64,000 nucleotides of DNA from Serpula lacrymans var. lacrymans S7.9 (GCF_000218685.1 NW_006763293.1:3035968-3099967); one strand, 5' to 3'. Counted from the first letter of the stretch, positions 32,647 to 44,159 are shown. Numbers and translations are program-made. The notes: generated by a model not told the origin, from the sequence alone.

Positions 32647-35600
32647 TTGGAGCCACCCTTTCCCAAAATCCCAAGGTGTATGTTGATGCGCACATATTTA
32701 TTCCAAAAAGAGATCTGTTTAGATGTTGGCTTGGAAAACCTTGCCCAGGGCATAGTACACCCAACAAGCACACTGCTCGATTCAGGCGCTAATGGGATCT
32801 TCATAGATCAGGTCTGGGCAGAGCAAATTGGACTCCCCCTTGTAAAATTAGATGTATCTATTCCCGTCTATAACGTTGACGGTACACTTAACGCAGGTGG
32901 CTGTATCATGCACAAATGTTTTTTTGTTGTTGAATACCAAGGACACAGAGAAAGAGTCACTGCCGAAGCTACCCAACTAGGGAAAATTAATTTAATCTTG
33001 GACTGGACCTGGCTATTTAAACACAATCCTGAGATTGACTAGCAGACAGGGGTTGTCACATTGTCACGTTGCCCTCAGGAATGTGTGAACTTGGGTAAGC
33101 CGAATCACGTCCGTCATGATGAGCGTCTTGAAAAAATAAACGCTGGTCACGTTTATGAGCTCAGATCTTTAGAAAAGATCAACGATGACAATGACAAGGT
33201 AAAGCCTGAGGAAGAGATAAAGAGGCTGGTACCTCCCGAGTACCATGACTTCTGGAAAGTCTCTTCTAAACATAAGTCAGAGCGCTTCCCAGAGGCTAAG
33301 CCTTGGGACCATGCTATAGATTTGAAGGACACCTTCAAACCAAGAAAAGGACACATGATACCACTCTCTGCTCCAGAAAGTGATAAGGTATCTAGTTTCA
33401 TAGACGAACAGCTTAGGAAGGGTTACATCAGACCTTCCAAAAGTCCTATGACGTCCCCGGTGTTCTTCATTCCTAAAAAGGATGGTAAAAAGCGTATGAT
33501 TATGGACTATTGTTACGTGAATGAGCACACGGTTAAAAATGCGTATCCGCTGCCTTTGATCAGTCAGCTAGTAGACAAATTGGCTGGTGCCAAGATCTTG
33601 ACAAAAATGGATCTCAGATGGGGGTACAATAATGTATGAATCAAAGAAGAAGATGCTTTGAAGGCCGCGTTCACGTGCCACCGAGAATCTTTCAAACCCC
33701 TTGTTATGTTCTTTGGGTTGACCAATTCACCGGCAACCTTCCAGAGCATGATGAATGAGATCTTTGCAGATATGAAAAACTGTGTTGTCATTTACATTGA
33801 CAATTTATTAATATTTACAAAGTCGGACGATGAGGCAGAGCATGACAGGATCGTGCAAGAAGTCCTTCGACGCTTACAGGAACAGGACCTATTTGTCAAA
33901 CCCGAAAAATGTAATTTTAAAGTGAAGGAAGTAGACTTCCTCGGTATGATCATAGGCCAGAATGGAATCAGGATGAATCCTGAGAAAGTTCAAGCTATCT
34001 TGGATTGGCCAAAACCTACTCGCGTCAAAGGAGTTAGGGCCTTCCTTGGCTTAGGCAATTTCTACCGAAGATTTATTGAAAACTTCGCAAAAATCACAAG
34101 ACCATTGAACAATCTCATTAAAAAGGACATTTTTTGGCATTGGGACACAAAGGAACAAGAAGCTTTTGATAAGCTGAAACAGGCATTTACAACAGCGCCC
34201 ATACTAGCATTTCCAGAATTAGACAAAGAGTTCCAACTAGAAACCGACTCTTCTGATTTTGCTACTGGGGCTGTTCTGTCAATTAAATGCCCTGATGATC
34301 TTTGGAGGCCTTGTGCCTATTTATCACATAGTTTGTTGCCTACAAAGTGCAACTATCAAATTTACGACAAAGAGATGCTAGCCATCATTAGAGCTTTAGA
34401 GCACTGGCGGCACTATTTAGAAGGTGCTAGACACCAATTCGAAATTTGGACCAATCATAAGAACCTAGAGTACTTTATGACAGCCTGAGACCTAAACCGA
34501 AGACAGGCCAGCTACGCGGTGTACTTATCAAGGTTTAATTATAAATTAATTCATAAGCCTGGAAGCTCTATGGGGAAAGCAGATGCTTTATTCAGGAGAG
34601 AGGATCATGCCAACGGCATTGAAGATGACAACAAAGGTTTTACCTTGATAAACCAATCAAGGGTTGCCAATGTTAGAATCGGGCAAGATTCCGATCTTCT
34701 GGAAGTCTTCAGGAAAGCTCCTCAGAAGAGAAGGCACACCTTGATGGCAATGAAAACTATTTATGGAAAGACGAACTCTTTCATTTCAAAGACAGAATCT
34801 ATGTGCCTGAATCTGTAAGGATCAAGGCAATAGATAGACATCACAACACTCCAGTGGCTGGGCACCCTGGGTGGCAACGAACAATGGAGTTGATCTCCAG
34901 AAACTACATGTGGCCTGGCATGGTCAAAGACGTACAGGAATACGTAAAATCCTGTCTGAGATGTGCCATGGCAAAGAACTCTCATCAACCGCCGGCCGGT
35001 AAACTTATGCCAAATCCGATACCAGCTGGTCCTTGGCAGGATATATTGGTTGACTTTACAACGGATTTGCCTAAGTCAAATGGGTATGATTCAGTAATGG
35101 TGGTAGTAGATTGCTTCTCCAAAGAAATAGTGTTCATACCCACCAACAAAACTATTACCGCCGCTGGTACAGCAGATTTATTTAAAGATTTCGTATGGTC
35201 TATCCATGGGTTACCAGAAACGGTTATCTCCAATAGAGGACCACAATTCGCTAGCGAATTTAAGAAAGACCTATGCCAGATGCTGGGCATCAAACCTAAA
35301 TTATCAATGGTGTTCCATCCGCAGACTGATGGACAAATGGACAGGCTCAACCAGGAGTTGAAACAATATCTCCGGATATTTATCAATGACATGCAGACAG
35401 ATTGGGCCAAGTGGCTAAAGATAGCCCAGTTCTCTTATAATATCAAGCAGTCGTCGGCTACAGGAAAGGCACCATTCGAAGTTACTAGATTGTACCTCCC
35501 CAGAATGGGTGTAGAACCTGGCAAGAGCAAAAACAAGGCTGCTGGAAACATGGCCAAGGACATGAAATCTGTCTTGAACAAAACCTGCAAGGTGCTATTT

Positions 35601-36200
35601 CAAACTGCAGAGCAGATGAAAGACAGGGCAGAGCGTAAACGCTCTAAGGCCCCTGACTACAAGGTCGGCGACCTGGTCTGGTTAGATACCGACCACTTAA
35701 AATTAAGAGATTGACAGTCCAGAAAACTGACCAAAAAGTGGATTGGCCCTTACCGGATTAAGGAAGTCAAACCCAATGCGGTGGAGCTGGAACTCCCAAA
35801 ACGAATGAAGGTAGTACCCACGGTCAACATCAGCCGTGTGAAACCCTACAAGGGACCACTGCCGGGACAGCGTGTAGACCGGCCCGGACCGGTTGTAGTC
35901 ACCCAGGAAGGTGAAGAAGAGTTCAAAGTCGAACGAGTGGTGGATGCACGCTTGAAGCATGGAAAATTAGAATTCCTAGTCCTATGGAAGGGCTATGGAG
36001 ACAAGGACAGAATGTGGGAGCCAGAAGCCCATCTGGATAACTCCTGTAACACTGTTCACGAATTTTATTCTAAGAATCCCTCAGCTCCTAGGAAGCTTAG
36101 AGGCATGGGTTCAAAATTTTTTAATTCTCTTTTTCGACCAATGCCCAAAAATTTAACTACTACCTTCTGTATTTGGTCTCGCCTGGAAGTTGAGCCTTAG
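32647..36200 (+). pseudogene. gypsy-1 pol with C-terminal chromodomain
   Basis: Protease LLDSGANGIFIDQ (~32776-32814), RT from ~33200 ([44 protein letters not shown], then YIDNLLIF at 33793-33816 in place of YIDD), RNase H (ETDSSDFATGAVLS), integrase zinc finger H-x-H..CLRCAMAKN (~34840-34985) and core (LVDFTTDLPKSNGYDSVMVV, SNRGPQFASEF, HPQTDGQMDRLNQE), and a chromodomain (VVDARLKHGKLEFLVLWKGY, ~35935-36000). Stops: TAG 33040-33042, TGA 33637-33639, TGA 34486-34488, TGA 35712-35714; one frameshift near 34735. The chromodomain is known to steer such elements to heterochromatin. Confidence 0.9.
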
Positions 36201-36211
36201 AAGGGGGGTAG

Positions 36212-36626
36212 TGTTACAATAACACAATTTCCGGACATTTCCTTTCTTTTCATTCTCCGCTTCAACCTTGTACTTTAGCTTTCACACATGGTGCCACCCG
36301 ACATTTCCCCTTTTGTTCAAACTCCTCTTTCTCGCGCTGTGTTGCCTTTTCTCTTATTTTAGATTCAACTCTCTCATGCAGTGGAGCTGGCCATACGGGC
36401 TAGGCCCTATAACATCATCAGCCACTGCCTCTATCAACTGTATAGTACATATGTACAAACAACCCTGTAGTAGAATATATACCCCAATAGATCCAGGAGA
36501 CTCCTCAGCGAGTCCTCCTGTTGAATACCAACAAACTCACTGCAGCCCAAGGGGTAGCCACTCCCCATCATCTTTCTTATAGTGTGTTTCTGTGTGCGCC
36601 AGAGTAACTAACTCTTGGTTGTTACA
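36212..36626 (+). repeat. gypsy-1 3' LTR
   Basis: 415 bp from TGTTACAATAACAC to TTGGTTGTTACA, preceded by the polypurine tract. It lacks the 231-bp insertion of the 5' LTR and keeps a 17-bp segment (TTTTGTTCAAACTCCTC-type) missing from it. Confidence 0.92.
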
Positions 36627-39600
36627 CCGAAGAGATGGTGTCATCCAAGAGACTACAGCTGCAGATACTCCAGAACAAAATGGCATTGCAGAATGCATGA
36701 ATCAGACATTGGCTACATTAGCAACCACTATGCTCCATGATTCCAAGCTCCCAAAGTCATTTTGGGTAGATGCCATGCAAACAGCTGCATATATCACAGC
36801 ACGCAGCCCAGCATCAGGACTCCATGGAAAGACCCCATATGAAATACTGTTTAAAAGGAGAGTTGATCCAACTTTGTTTTGCCCTTTCAGATGCCAAGCA
36901 TATGCCTTGATTCCAAAAGACAAAAGGCAAGGGAAGTTTTACTCCAAGGGGCGCAAAGCTATAATGATTGGCTACACACTTGGAAAGCAAGCCTACAAAC
37001 TCCTAGAAACTGAAAAACGGACTGCGTTTTCCAGTCGGCATGTCATATTCAATGAATCCGGAAGGGTACAAAAGGACAACACTGCTCCCTAGAACACAGA
37101 CCCTAGCACAGATCAGTGGGAGGGACTCATTCCAGAGAATGCTCACTATCCAGACCAAAATACATTGGAGGAGGATGATCCTGACCCTCATATCCGAGAT
37201 CCAAATGAATTGCAAATGGAACCACATCTCCAAGGAGATGTTCCACAAGCAATGGAACCATATCAGCATGAAGATGTTCCGAGAGCAGTGGGGCAAAACC
37301 TCTGTGGAGATATTCCGAGAGCAGTGGGAAGCTAAGATACCCTCCACAACAGTCTCTACAACCAAGACCTGAACACTGGCCATCTTCAGAATGGAAAGCC
37401 AAAGTAGAGTTACAGTCAGTGGGAGGACAGCCCCTCAACATACAGCCAGCTGATGTGGAAAAAGTCCAAATACAGCTAAACAGCCTGTTCATTGGATCAG
37501 CTTCTGGAAGGCATACAACACCTCCGAGGAGTTATCCAATGCCTCCAAGGAGTGATTCAACACCTTCAGGAGTGAGTGGAGCAACACACACACAAATGTG
37601 TCTACTCCCTGGAGTACCTGCACAAATTCCTAAAAGAGCAGTCATGCCTGCTGAAGTCCTAGGAGTATGCAGAAGCAGTCGCCAGACCCGTCCTGCAGAC
37701 AAAAACCAAGATTATCAAAGGACTCTAGATGAGGAACAGTCTCGAAAAAAGCAGCATGACAACTCCATGGAGAAACCTAACACTCCTGAGGTTTATGAAG
37801 AAACATCTGATACAGAGAAGACATTCTTTGCTGGAATAGCAAGTACCGGTCCATCTAACACAGACCTTCCAAGGACACTAAAGGAAGCCTTATCACGTCC
37901 GGATGGAGAATTATGGAAGTCTGCCTTGGAGGTGTGAGGCAACGATAAACTATAACAAGAACTAAACCTATCTCCTTCTGCACTTGCAGGGAGTAAGGGT
38001 CCTAATGAGCTTGAGGTCAACAGACGCTAGAAATATAGCGAGTCGAGGACTTTGAGAGGTAAGCTTCAAAGGTTCTTGTTGAGGAGTAAAGCGGGTAAAT
38101 TCAGTAATAGAAAGCTAAGGAGCTATACATGAATAGGTACGGCTTTATATAGGGAACTGTCCGTGCCTCAGACCGAAAAGAGAATATACGAAAAGTGGTC
38201 TGAGGGATTAATCAACCAATAAGAAAAAGGGGAGGTAACTATCGTACGACTTCTGACTTGATTAATCAGCAGGTGAGAGATTTGTACTAATAATAGAAGA
38301 TTGTCACGCGTGGTCAAGAACCGTATCCTCATAATGAGGTACGATTCTAGATAAGGCGTTATTAGTATTACCAGGCTTTACTGGGGCTTGGAGCTGGTTG
38401 GCGAGATGCCTACTACCAGTCCCTACCCAGTGTGCTGGCTAGCTGGAAGCGATGTCCAGTCTCTGATCTGTGATATAAAGTGGTAGCGATGGTTAAGAAA
38501 GCCTGTGAGGGCTATGAGAAGTAAGATGGCAAAGGATACCTCTAGCCCTAGAGCCAGAGGTGTAACGGGAAAAGCGTTTGAGAACCAAGACATAACGAAG
38601 ATAGGAAAATAATAAAACGGTCCTTACAGGAGGAGGAACTCCTAAGTCTCAATACCAATGCAGTATATGACACTGTTTCACTTCTGAAGGGAGTGAAACC
38701 CATCACATCAAAACCTGTGTTCCGGATCAAGTTTGATCAAAATGGAAACATTGAGAGATACAAACTCCGGATTGTTGCACAAGGTTTTACTCAAAGGGAG
38801 GGGATTGATTACCAGGAGGCTTTTGCTCCAGTTGCAAACTTAGAGTCAATCTGAATTATTCTAGCCCTGGCAGCAAAGTACGACCTAGAACTTGATCAAA
38901 TGGACGTATCCACAGCTTATCTCAATAGAGAACTTGAAGAAGAACTGTACATGCTTCCTCCAGGGGGTGTTCCTATCCAACCTGGATACTGCTGGAGATT
39001 AAAAAAATCCATCTACGGGTTAAAACAAGCTGGTTGTACATGGAACAAAACTTTTGATCGCAAGCTCCAGGAGCTCGGTTTCACAAGACTAAATGCAGAA
39101 ACATGTCTCTATGTATTCCAGGACAACAATTAAATATGCTTTGTTGTTGTCTATGTAGATGACCTCCTCCTAGGAGCTTCATCCTGAAAATTCATGGATA
39201 TCACAAAAGCCAAACTTGAATCCATATTCAAAATGCAGGACCTTGGAGAAGCAAAATACATCCTTGGAATAGAAATCCAACGTGATCGTTCAAACAAAAT
39301 AATATCCCTATTGCAACGCCAATATATTGACATAGTCCTGGAGCGTACTGGTATGAAGAACTGCAAACCAGTATGGACACCAATGGCCCATGGATCAAAA
39401 CTCCTTGCAAATGCTCCAGGGGAAAAAATTGTGCAACACAAAATGCATATTAAAGGGCGCCAAGTGTATACCTCTCAATTGTAGGCTCCCTCATGTATGC
39501 CATGCTCGGAAACCGCCCAGACATTGCCTACATTGTTGGAATACTAAGCAGACATAGCTCAGCTCCAAGGAGCCATCACTGGGAAGCTGCAAAATGTGTC

Positions 39601-40167
39601 CTCCGATATCTGAAAGCAACCAGGGACATGGAACTACAATATGATGGCACAGATGTCTCCATAGACATGGATTTCTATGGATATTCAGATGCAGATTGGT
39701 CCGGAGACCCAGATACGTCTCAATCAGCATCAGGGTTTGTCTTTATCACCATCTGAGGAGCAATCTCCTGGACAAGCAAAAGACAAAGCATGGTAGCTTT
39801 ATCCTCCACGGAGTCAGAGTACATTGGATTGAGCAATGCTGGACAACACCTTGCATGGCTTCGGATATTTTTTGAAGAAATTGGACATGCTCAAAATAGA
39901 CCTACAACATTGCACTGTGACAATCAAGCAGCTATCATTCTTACACGAGATCCACAGTTCCATGCTCGCACAAAACATATTCAACAGAAATATCATTTCA
40001 TCCGAGATGACTTAGTATCAAAGGGAGAGGCAGTAATCAGATATGTTCCTACAGGAGATATGGTTGTCGACATTCTCACTAAACCCCTCACTCACGAAAA
40101 ACACTGGAAATTCTCTAAAGCTATGGGACTACGGTTGCACCCGAGTGGGAGTGACAAAACCGGATAA
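36627..40167 (+). pseudogene. copia-4 integrase to C terminus, interrupted by a solo LTR
   Basis: Begins inside the integrase (ADTPEQNGIAECMNQTLA at ~36660-36715), continues with the integrase C-terminal GYTLGKQAYK region, hinge, and RT (KPVFRIKFDQNG, YGLKQAGCTWNK, VVVYVDDLLLGASS with intact YVDD), RNase H (STESEYIGLS) and ends KHWKFSKAMGLRLHP with TAA/TGA near 40165. Stops at 37090, 38852-38854, 39131-39133, 39185-39187 and 39754-39756, a frameshift near 39460, and the 695-bp solo LTR at 37934-38628 break it. Its 5' half was lost at the gypsy-1 junction. Confidence 0.9.
37929..38633 (+). repeat. Solo LTR (37934-38628) with perfect 5-bp target duplication GGAGG
   Basis: TGTGAGGCAACG... to ...GGTCCTTACA, flanked by GGAGG at 37929-37933 and 38629-38633. 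Removing it rejoins the copia-4 frame exactly (S-A-L-E / E-E-L-L). Blocks such as CTCAGACCGAAAAG, AGTGGTCTGA, AACCAATAAGAAAA show it is a diverged relative of the LTRs at 357-957 and 27943-28570. Confidence 0.92.
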
Positions 40168-40470
40168 ACCCGGTCTCTGCCAAAGCAGCCATTGTTCTCC
40201 ATGGAGTCACCATTGTTCTCCTAGGAGCACAATTGTACTCCTAGGAGTCATTATACTGTAGCGAGTAGCACCTCCGACTATAAGTAGTAGGGGGTTTAGT
40301 ATAGGAATACCTCAGTCGTTTCTATAGCCTCTTGGGCAGTGGCTGAGGTATGTTACATTACATTTATTAGAGATCACCTTAAACTAACATCTATTGTAGT
40401 TTCACTTAGGTAAATAATAAAGTTGTTTCTATAGCCTCTTGGGCAGCGGCTGAGTTTCACTTAGTTTTAT
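40168..40470 (+). repeat. copia-4 3' LTR/untranslated region with short palindromic repeats
   Basis: Three ~22-bp units near 40190-40250 carry CTCCATGGAG or CTCCTAGGAG palindromes. A 30-bp phrase gtttctatagcctcttgggc-agtggctgag occurs at 40319 and again at 40426; the first copy lies inside the hairpin ATACCTCAG...CTGAGGTAT. The LTR probably starts at TGACAAAACC (~40151), but no second copy is present to confirm it. Confidence 0.5.
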
Positions 40471-40799
40471 TATAGACTTCCCCCCCCCAAACAATTTGAA
40501 GGTCTTTGGTACAAAGCTGCAATGACGACGTTCGGGCTCTGGTTGATCCAGGGGTCAAATGGCCAATTGCGTGGGTTTCCGTAGACGTAGCCTGAGTTCA
40601 CCTCATTACGTTCTCGGTCAAGTTATGTCACTGAGATATCCAAACCAGGTGCTATTGAACCCCCAAGGTGCGTTTACTGATGCCCTTGATACGATTAATA
40701 TGCATATTTCAGTTACTTATTGAAAATTTTATGATCAGTTACTATCATAAACGGCCGTTCCAGCCCATGGCGTACACATTTACTGGTTGGACATTCTTA

Positions 40800-40975
40800 A
40801 AACAATCTAGTCAAAACAATATGCTCAGCTTTTGGGGGGAAAGACTGAGCTATATTCAGGTCCTACCTAGTCAAAACAATATGCTAGGTACAGAGGTAAG
40901 TAAAATGTTAAACTACATATATAGGCAGACATATACTCACCTCAGCTTTCGGGGGGAAAGACTGAGGTGAGTATG
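40800..40975. other. Hairpin cluster with repeated loops
   Basis: Loop ctttyggggggaaaga occurs twice: arms GCTCAG/CTGAGC (40823-40850) and a 13-bp perfect arm pair ATACTCACCTCAG/CTGAGGTGAGTAT (40933-40974). Loop tcaaaacaatatg occurs twice (40811-40823 and 40871-40883), the second with arms TACCTAG/CTAGGTA. Confidence 0.75.
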
Positions 40976-41163
40976 GTTGCTACGAAGGTTTATAAGTCGC
41001 AAGAAAAATGGAAGTAAAGATGTAAGTAATTTATTTTCATCAATACGCACGGGCCAGCTGAACTACAGCTCTTTCCTAATCCAGCGTCCACGCTGCGTCC
41101 TATCTTTGGGCTCGCTGTACAGTGCTTGCCCTCAGACTATATTTCCAACAGACATCTGACTCT

Positions 41164-41869
41164 ATGTTGCTTATGCCACCACCGACCGCGAATAATCTAA
41201 ACCCCCTCTATCGCATCTCTGTCGCTCTCAATCTTAGCCCTTTCGCTCCACTATCGTACGTCACCACAGTTCAAAGAGGTGGTAACATGCAGGGGCAGTT
41301 TGTCGGTAGTTTCGAGTGCGAATGACATTCAAGATCTCTTACCCGTAACATCATGTAACTAATATTGTTATTGTTATTTAGGCTGTCGACCAACCAAAGA
41401 GTAGCTATTTTGACTATGGGCGATAGCACCACTCGTTTGAAGAATGTTATGTGGAATATTGGCGGCGTAGATGTTAGTTCGCATCTTTCTTTACATCTTC
41501 TGCGCTTCTCTGAGACAATATGGCACTTGTTTGATATAGCGGGCCTGGGGTTGGCCTTGCGGGCCCGTTGACCTCCGCTGGGATTGTCATTCGACATTGG
41601 ATGATGGTTCGCCGATGTGTGTAGTAAGTGTAATTTTGTTGGGCGCGGCCTTTCCTATTAATATGCTTTCCCTTATGATATAGTGCTACGACGGAATCTC
41701 CAATTCCGATGTACAATTAGCATCGTTCGTTCCTCCTCCGATTGACGCCTCTCCCCCTCTTCCACCAGCTCAGCTCACTGTTTTCCCCGACGGGCATCAA
41801 CACCTCGACCATATCCTCTTGTCCGCTTTGATCGTAGAGAGAAAAAGGTCGTTAATCCAGCTGCAATAA
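41164..41869 (+). CDS. DUF6593-like small protein, four exons
   Basis: Hand-built model: exons 41164-41315, 41382-41466, 41540-41623 and 41684-41869; introns of 66, 73 and 60 bp have GT-AG ends and keep frame, giving 168 residues. The product begins MLLMPPPTANNLNPLY, has SYVTTVQRGG and LSTNQRVAILTMGDSTTRL and ends LTVFPDGHQHLDHILLSALI-VERKR. The middle (MWNIGG...WGWPCGPVDLRWDC) and the final V/L-F-P-D-G-H-x-x-L-D-H motif resemble the basidiomycete DUF6593 family; function unknown. An in-frame ATG at 41122 is an alternative start. It is the first apparently intact host gene right of the transposon block. Confidence 0.6.
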
Positions 41870-42559
41870 AGCTTAGAGCTCCAGCAATCTCAATGCGAAT
41901 TTACCACTATCATTTATGCCCATCCGTGTCCTGACTGGAGGGGAATGACTACATATCACACCATCCCTTCGCGACATGCATCCATGTGCTTTTTTAGAGC
42001 TATCTTGCATGATTTTGGAGGCTCCAAGGAGGCTAGACAAAAGAAGTGCATGGACCCGGGGGTGGCCCATACTTAGATAGGCAATATCGTACAGAACCTT
42101 TGGCTGGTCTTCGAATCACATGCTACAACGTATAAGTGAGGCTCGCTGGATGAGCCCAGGGGAAGTATTAAATCGAGGAAGATCTAAGGACCACAGTCAT
42201 GAAAATCGCCGCCCAACGATAAGGTGAAATAGGAATAGAAGCGGCTAACGTGTTCAAGCAGGATCGATCAGGGATATTTATCACTAACGGCTAGAAATGA
42301 CACTTGTCATTAACACCTGTATATGTGGCGTCGTACGGATCTACAAACGCGGCTGGTTATGACATGACTGTTGCAATGTTTAGAGTGGGTGAACAAGGCA
42401 TACCTTTTAGATACGGCTCCGAGCATGTAGCTATGAGTCTCTATAGCGACGCTGAGCTTGGGGCCTGGAGATATGAATATTTGAACAAGTTGAGTGAGAA
42501 GAGGACACTATTTTGCGTTACGGTGCCCGGATAGTATGAATCTGACGAGAGACCAATCG
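41870..42559. other. No gene supported
   Basis: Short frames exist (for example 42304-42534, MSLTPVYVASYGSTNAAGYD...) but none has recognisable motifs or splice context. Confidence 0.4.
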
Positions 42560-42579
42560 TTTCACTGTAGAGAGAAGTA

Positions 42580-43534
42580 TTCTATTGTATAATTACATTC
42601 TCGAACGGCCCTTGATACACCTATTTTGATAGTAAAACCTTCAAAGATTGTCACGGAACTCATTACAGGGCAACCCCTGAGAAAGGCCAAATTCGTGGTC
42701 AGGTACGCCCTCGAATGGTAGTGGCAGTCCAGGAGGAGTACCGTGACTCGACATTGATAAGTGTATGGTTGGAGTTCAGCCGTGAATTCCGACTGTCCGA
42801 GAAAATGTCTAGGAGAAACCAAGGTACTGTGCCAGAGAGACAGCGCTTTGTTGCGGTGCCAGAAGTACTTTCGAACTTGACGTCTGGGGTAGCCCAGTTG
42901 GTCCAATAGACAGTGATTGCCAGTCAAGTGGATGTGCAATAAAAAGTTAATTTTTTTACAATGCGAGCAATGCAACGTACCATGTATATAAAACAGGACA
43001 GGCACTGTTTTATGCACTCTGGATTAAGCATTGGAGACGAAGTGAACGGCAAGGACGCACGCACGGTTATCTCCTTCCTTTGCTCCAGTAGGTGCGTAGA
43101 TATTCACCTTGAGAGACAATCTTCCGAGCCAGCTCCTCCGTGATCCCCACCTGCCACCAGTCAAGGACCATACGCATGGGAACTTGGCGCGGTCAGGACG
43201 TACCTTGGACACAGAACATGGGGTACGTGGTGGCGTTGATGACCTGTCCGTTTGCTTCTTGGGAGATGCGAGTCGTGTTCAGAGGTAGCGGTGCGCGCCA
43301 TCGTAATTCGGCCAGAGGAGGTTCGGCATAGGGAATGCCCAGGTAGGCTACTGTGTTGGGATACGACTTGTTTCCTAGATATCTCGCATAGCCGACGTCG
43401 ACGATGTTGGGCGCTGATGACGCGAGCACGTCGCTGCTGAACACCAAGCCCAGAAGAAAAAGGGCGACATTGAGAATTTCAGAAGAGAGCAGATGAGAAA
43501 ACCTTGAGAACGCTGCCGCTCCTTCCACCTCCAT
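42580..43534 (-). pseudogene. Carboxylesterase type B, decayed N-terminal part
   Basis: On the minus strand, from ATG 43534, a hydrophobic signal-like segment (ILNVALFLLGLVFSSDVLASS) is followed by VDVGYARYLGN, YLGIPYAEPPLAELRWRAPLPL and a Cys (FCVQG), the standard start of carboxylesterase/lipase family proteins. A plausible intron (GTACGTCC...GGCAG near 43200-43147) leads to GSEDCL and, one frame away, LKVNIYAP, so a frameshift is present. Near 43010 VPVLFYIHG matches the oxyanion-hole region. Sequence beyond is not recognisable and the catalytic Ser region is missing. Confidence 0.6.
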
Positions 43535-44159
43535 CTATATAGCTGAACGGTAAAAAGAGATCACAAGTGCTGGATGGTCACGGTGTATGTTCGGATGGGG
43601 ATCACGAGGAATAATATGGGCCTTGTGATAGAATGCATTTCATGATATATCCCATGGACTTTTGGCAGCGAAGCCTACGATGCTCACGAGGATGGAAGAA
43701 AAGAGTCACAAGGTCTTCCACAGGACTTGGGAAACGGTTATTACGGACCACGGTGAGGCCGTCGGAATCATGCTTATAGACTTCTTCATCATCATTCGCA
43801 GCGACATTCTCCATAATCATTTGGCAACTATCTGGGGATCGTTACAACATAGCAGCATGGGAGTCTAATTTAAGTGGCACCATCAAACTACCCACTTTCG
43901 AACCGTCATGATGATTTAGCTACACTAGAGGCCTGGCACGGTACTTACAGCTGAAACAGTGTACTAGAATATGCAGACATGTTGGGGGTGGCGGGTAATA
44001 GACGCCGCTCTGTCTGCTCCATGAAAATAAATAATGGGAAGAATATGACATGTTTGACAGCTTTGCTGTCTTCCTGGCTACGACTGTGATACAGATACTT
44101 GTTAGTTTTGAAAGTAGTAATGCTCAAATAGACTCACGAACAAACTTGGCATCCCTTCT
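43535..44159. other. No gene supported
   Basis: Only short frames without motifs. Confidence 0.4.

Larger units (their letters stand above)
30158..36626 (+). mobile_element. gypsy-1, chromodomain Ty3/gypsy element with both LTRs
   Basis: 5' LTR 30158-30777 (with a 231-bp insertion), leader to 31286, gag 31287-32351, pol from ~32647 to 36200, polypurine tract AAGGGGGGTAG (36201-36211) and 3' LTR 36212-36626. Both LTRs start TGTTACR-ATAACAC and end GGTTGTTACA. The flanks gtgag and ccgaa are not a target duplication, and the two sides belong to different loci (DUF6589-like gene and copia-4 integrase), so the copy looks recombinant. Many LTR-LTR differences and five or more stops make it old. 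Confidence 0.9.

Noticed and set aside
42304..42534. Possible small gene MSLTPVYVASYG...
   Set aside because: No family motif, no splice context and no conserved neighbour; could not be supported.
43602..43868. Opposed short ORFs between carboxylesterase relic and coiled-coil gene
   Set aside because: Both strands are open by chance; neither has motifs.
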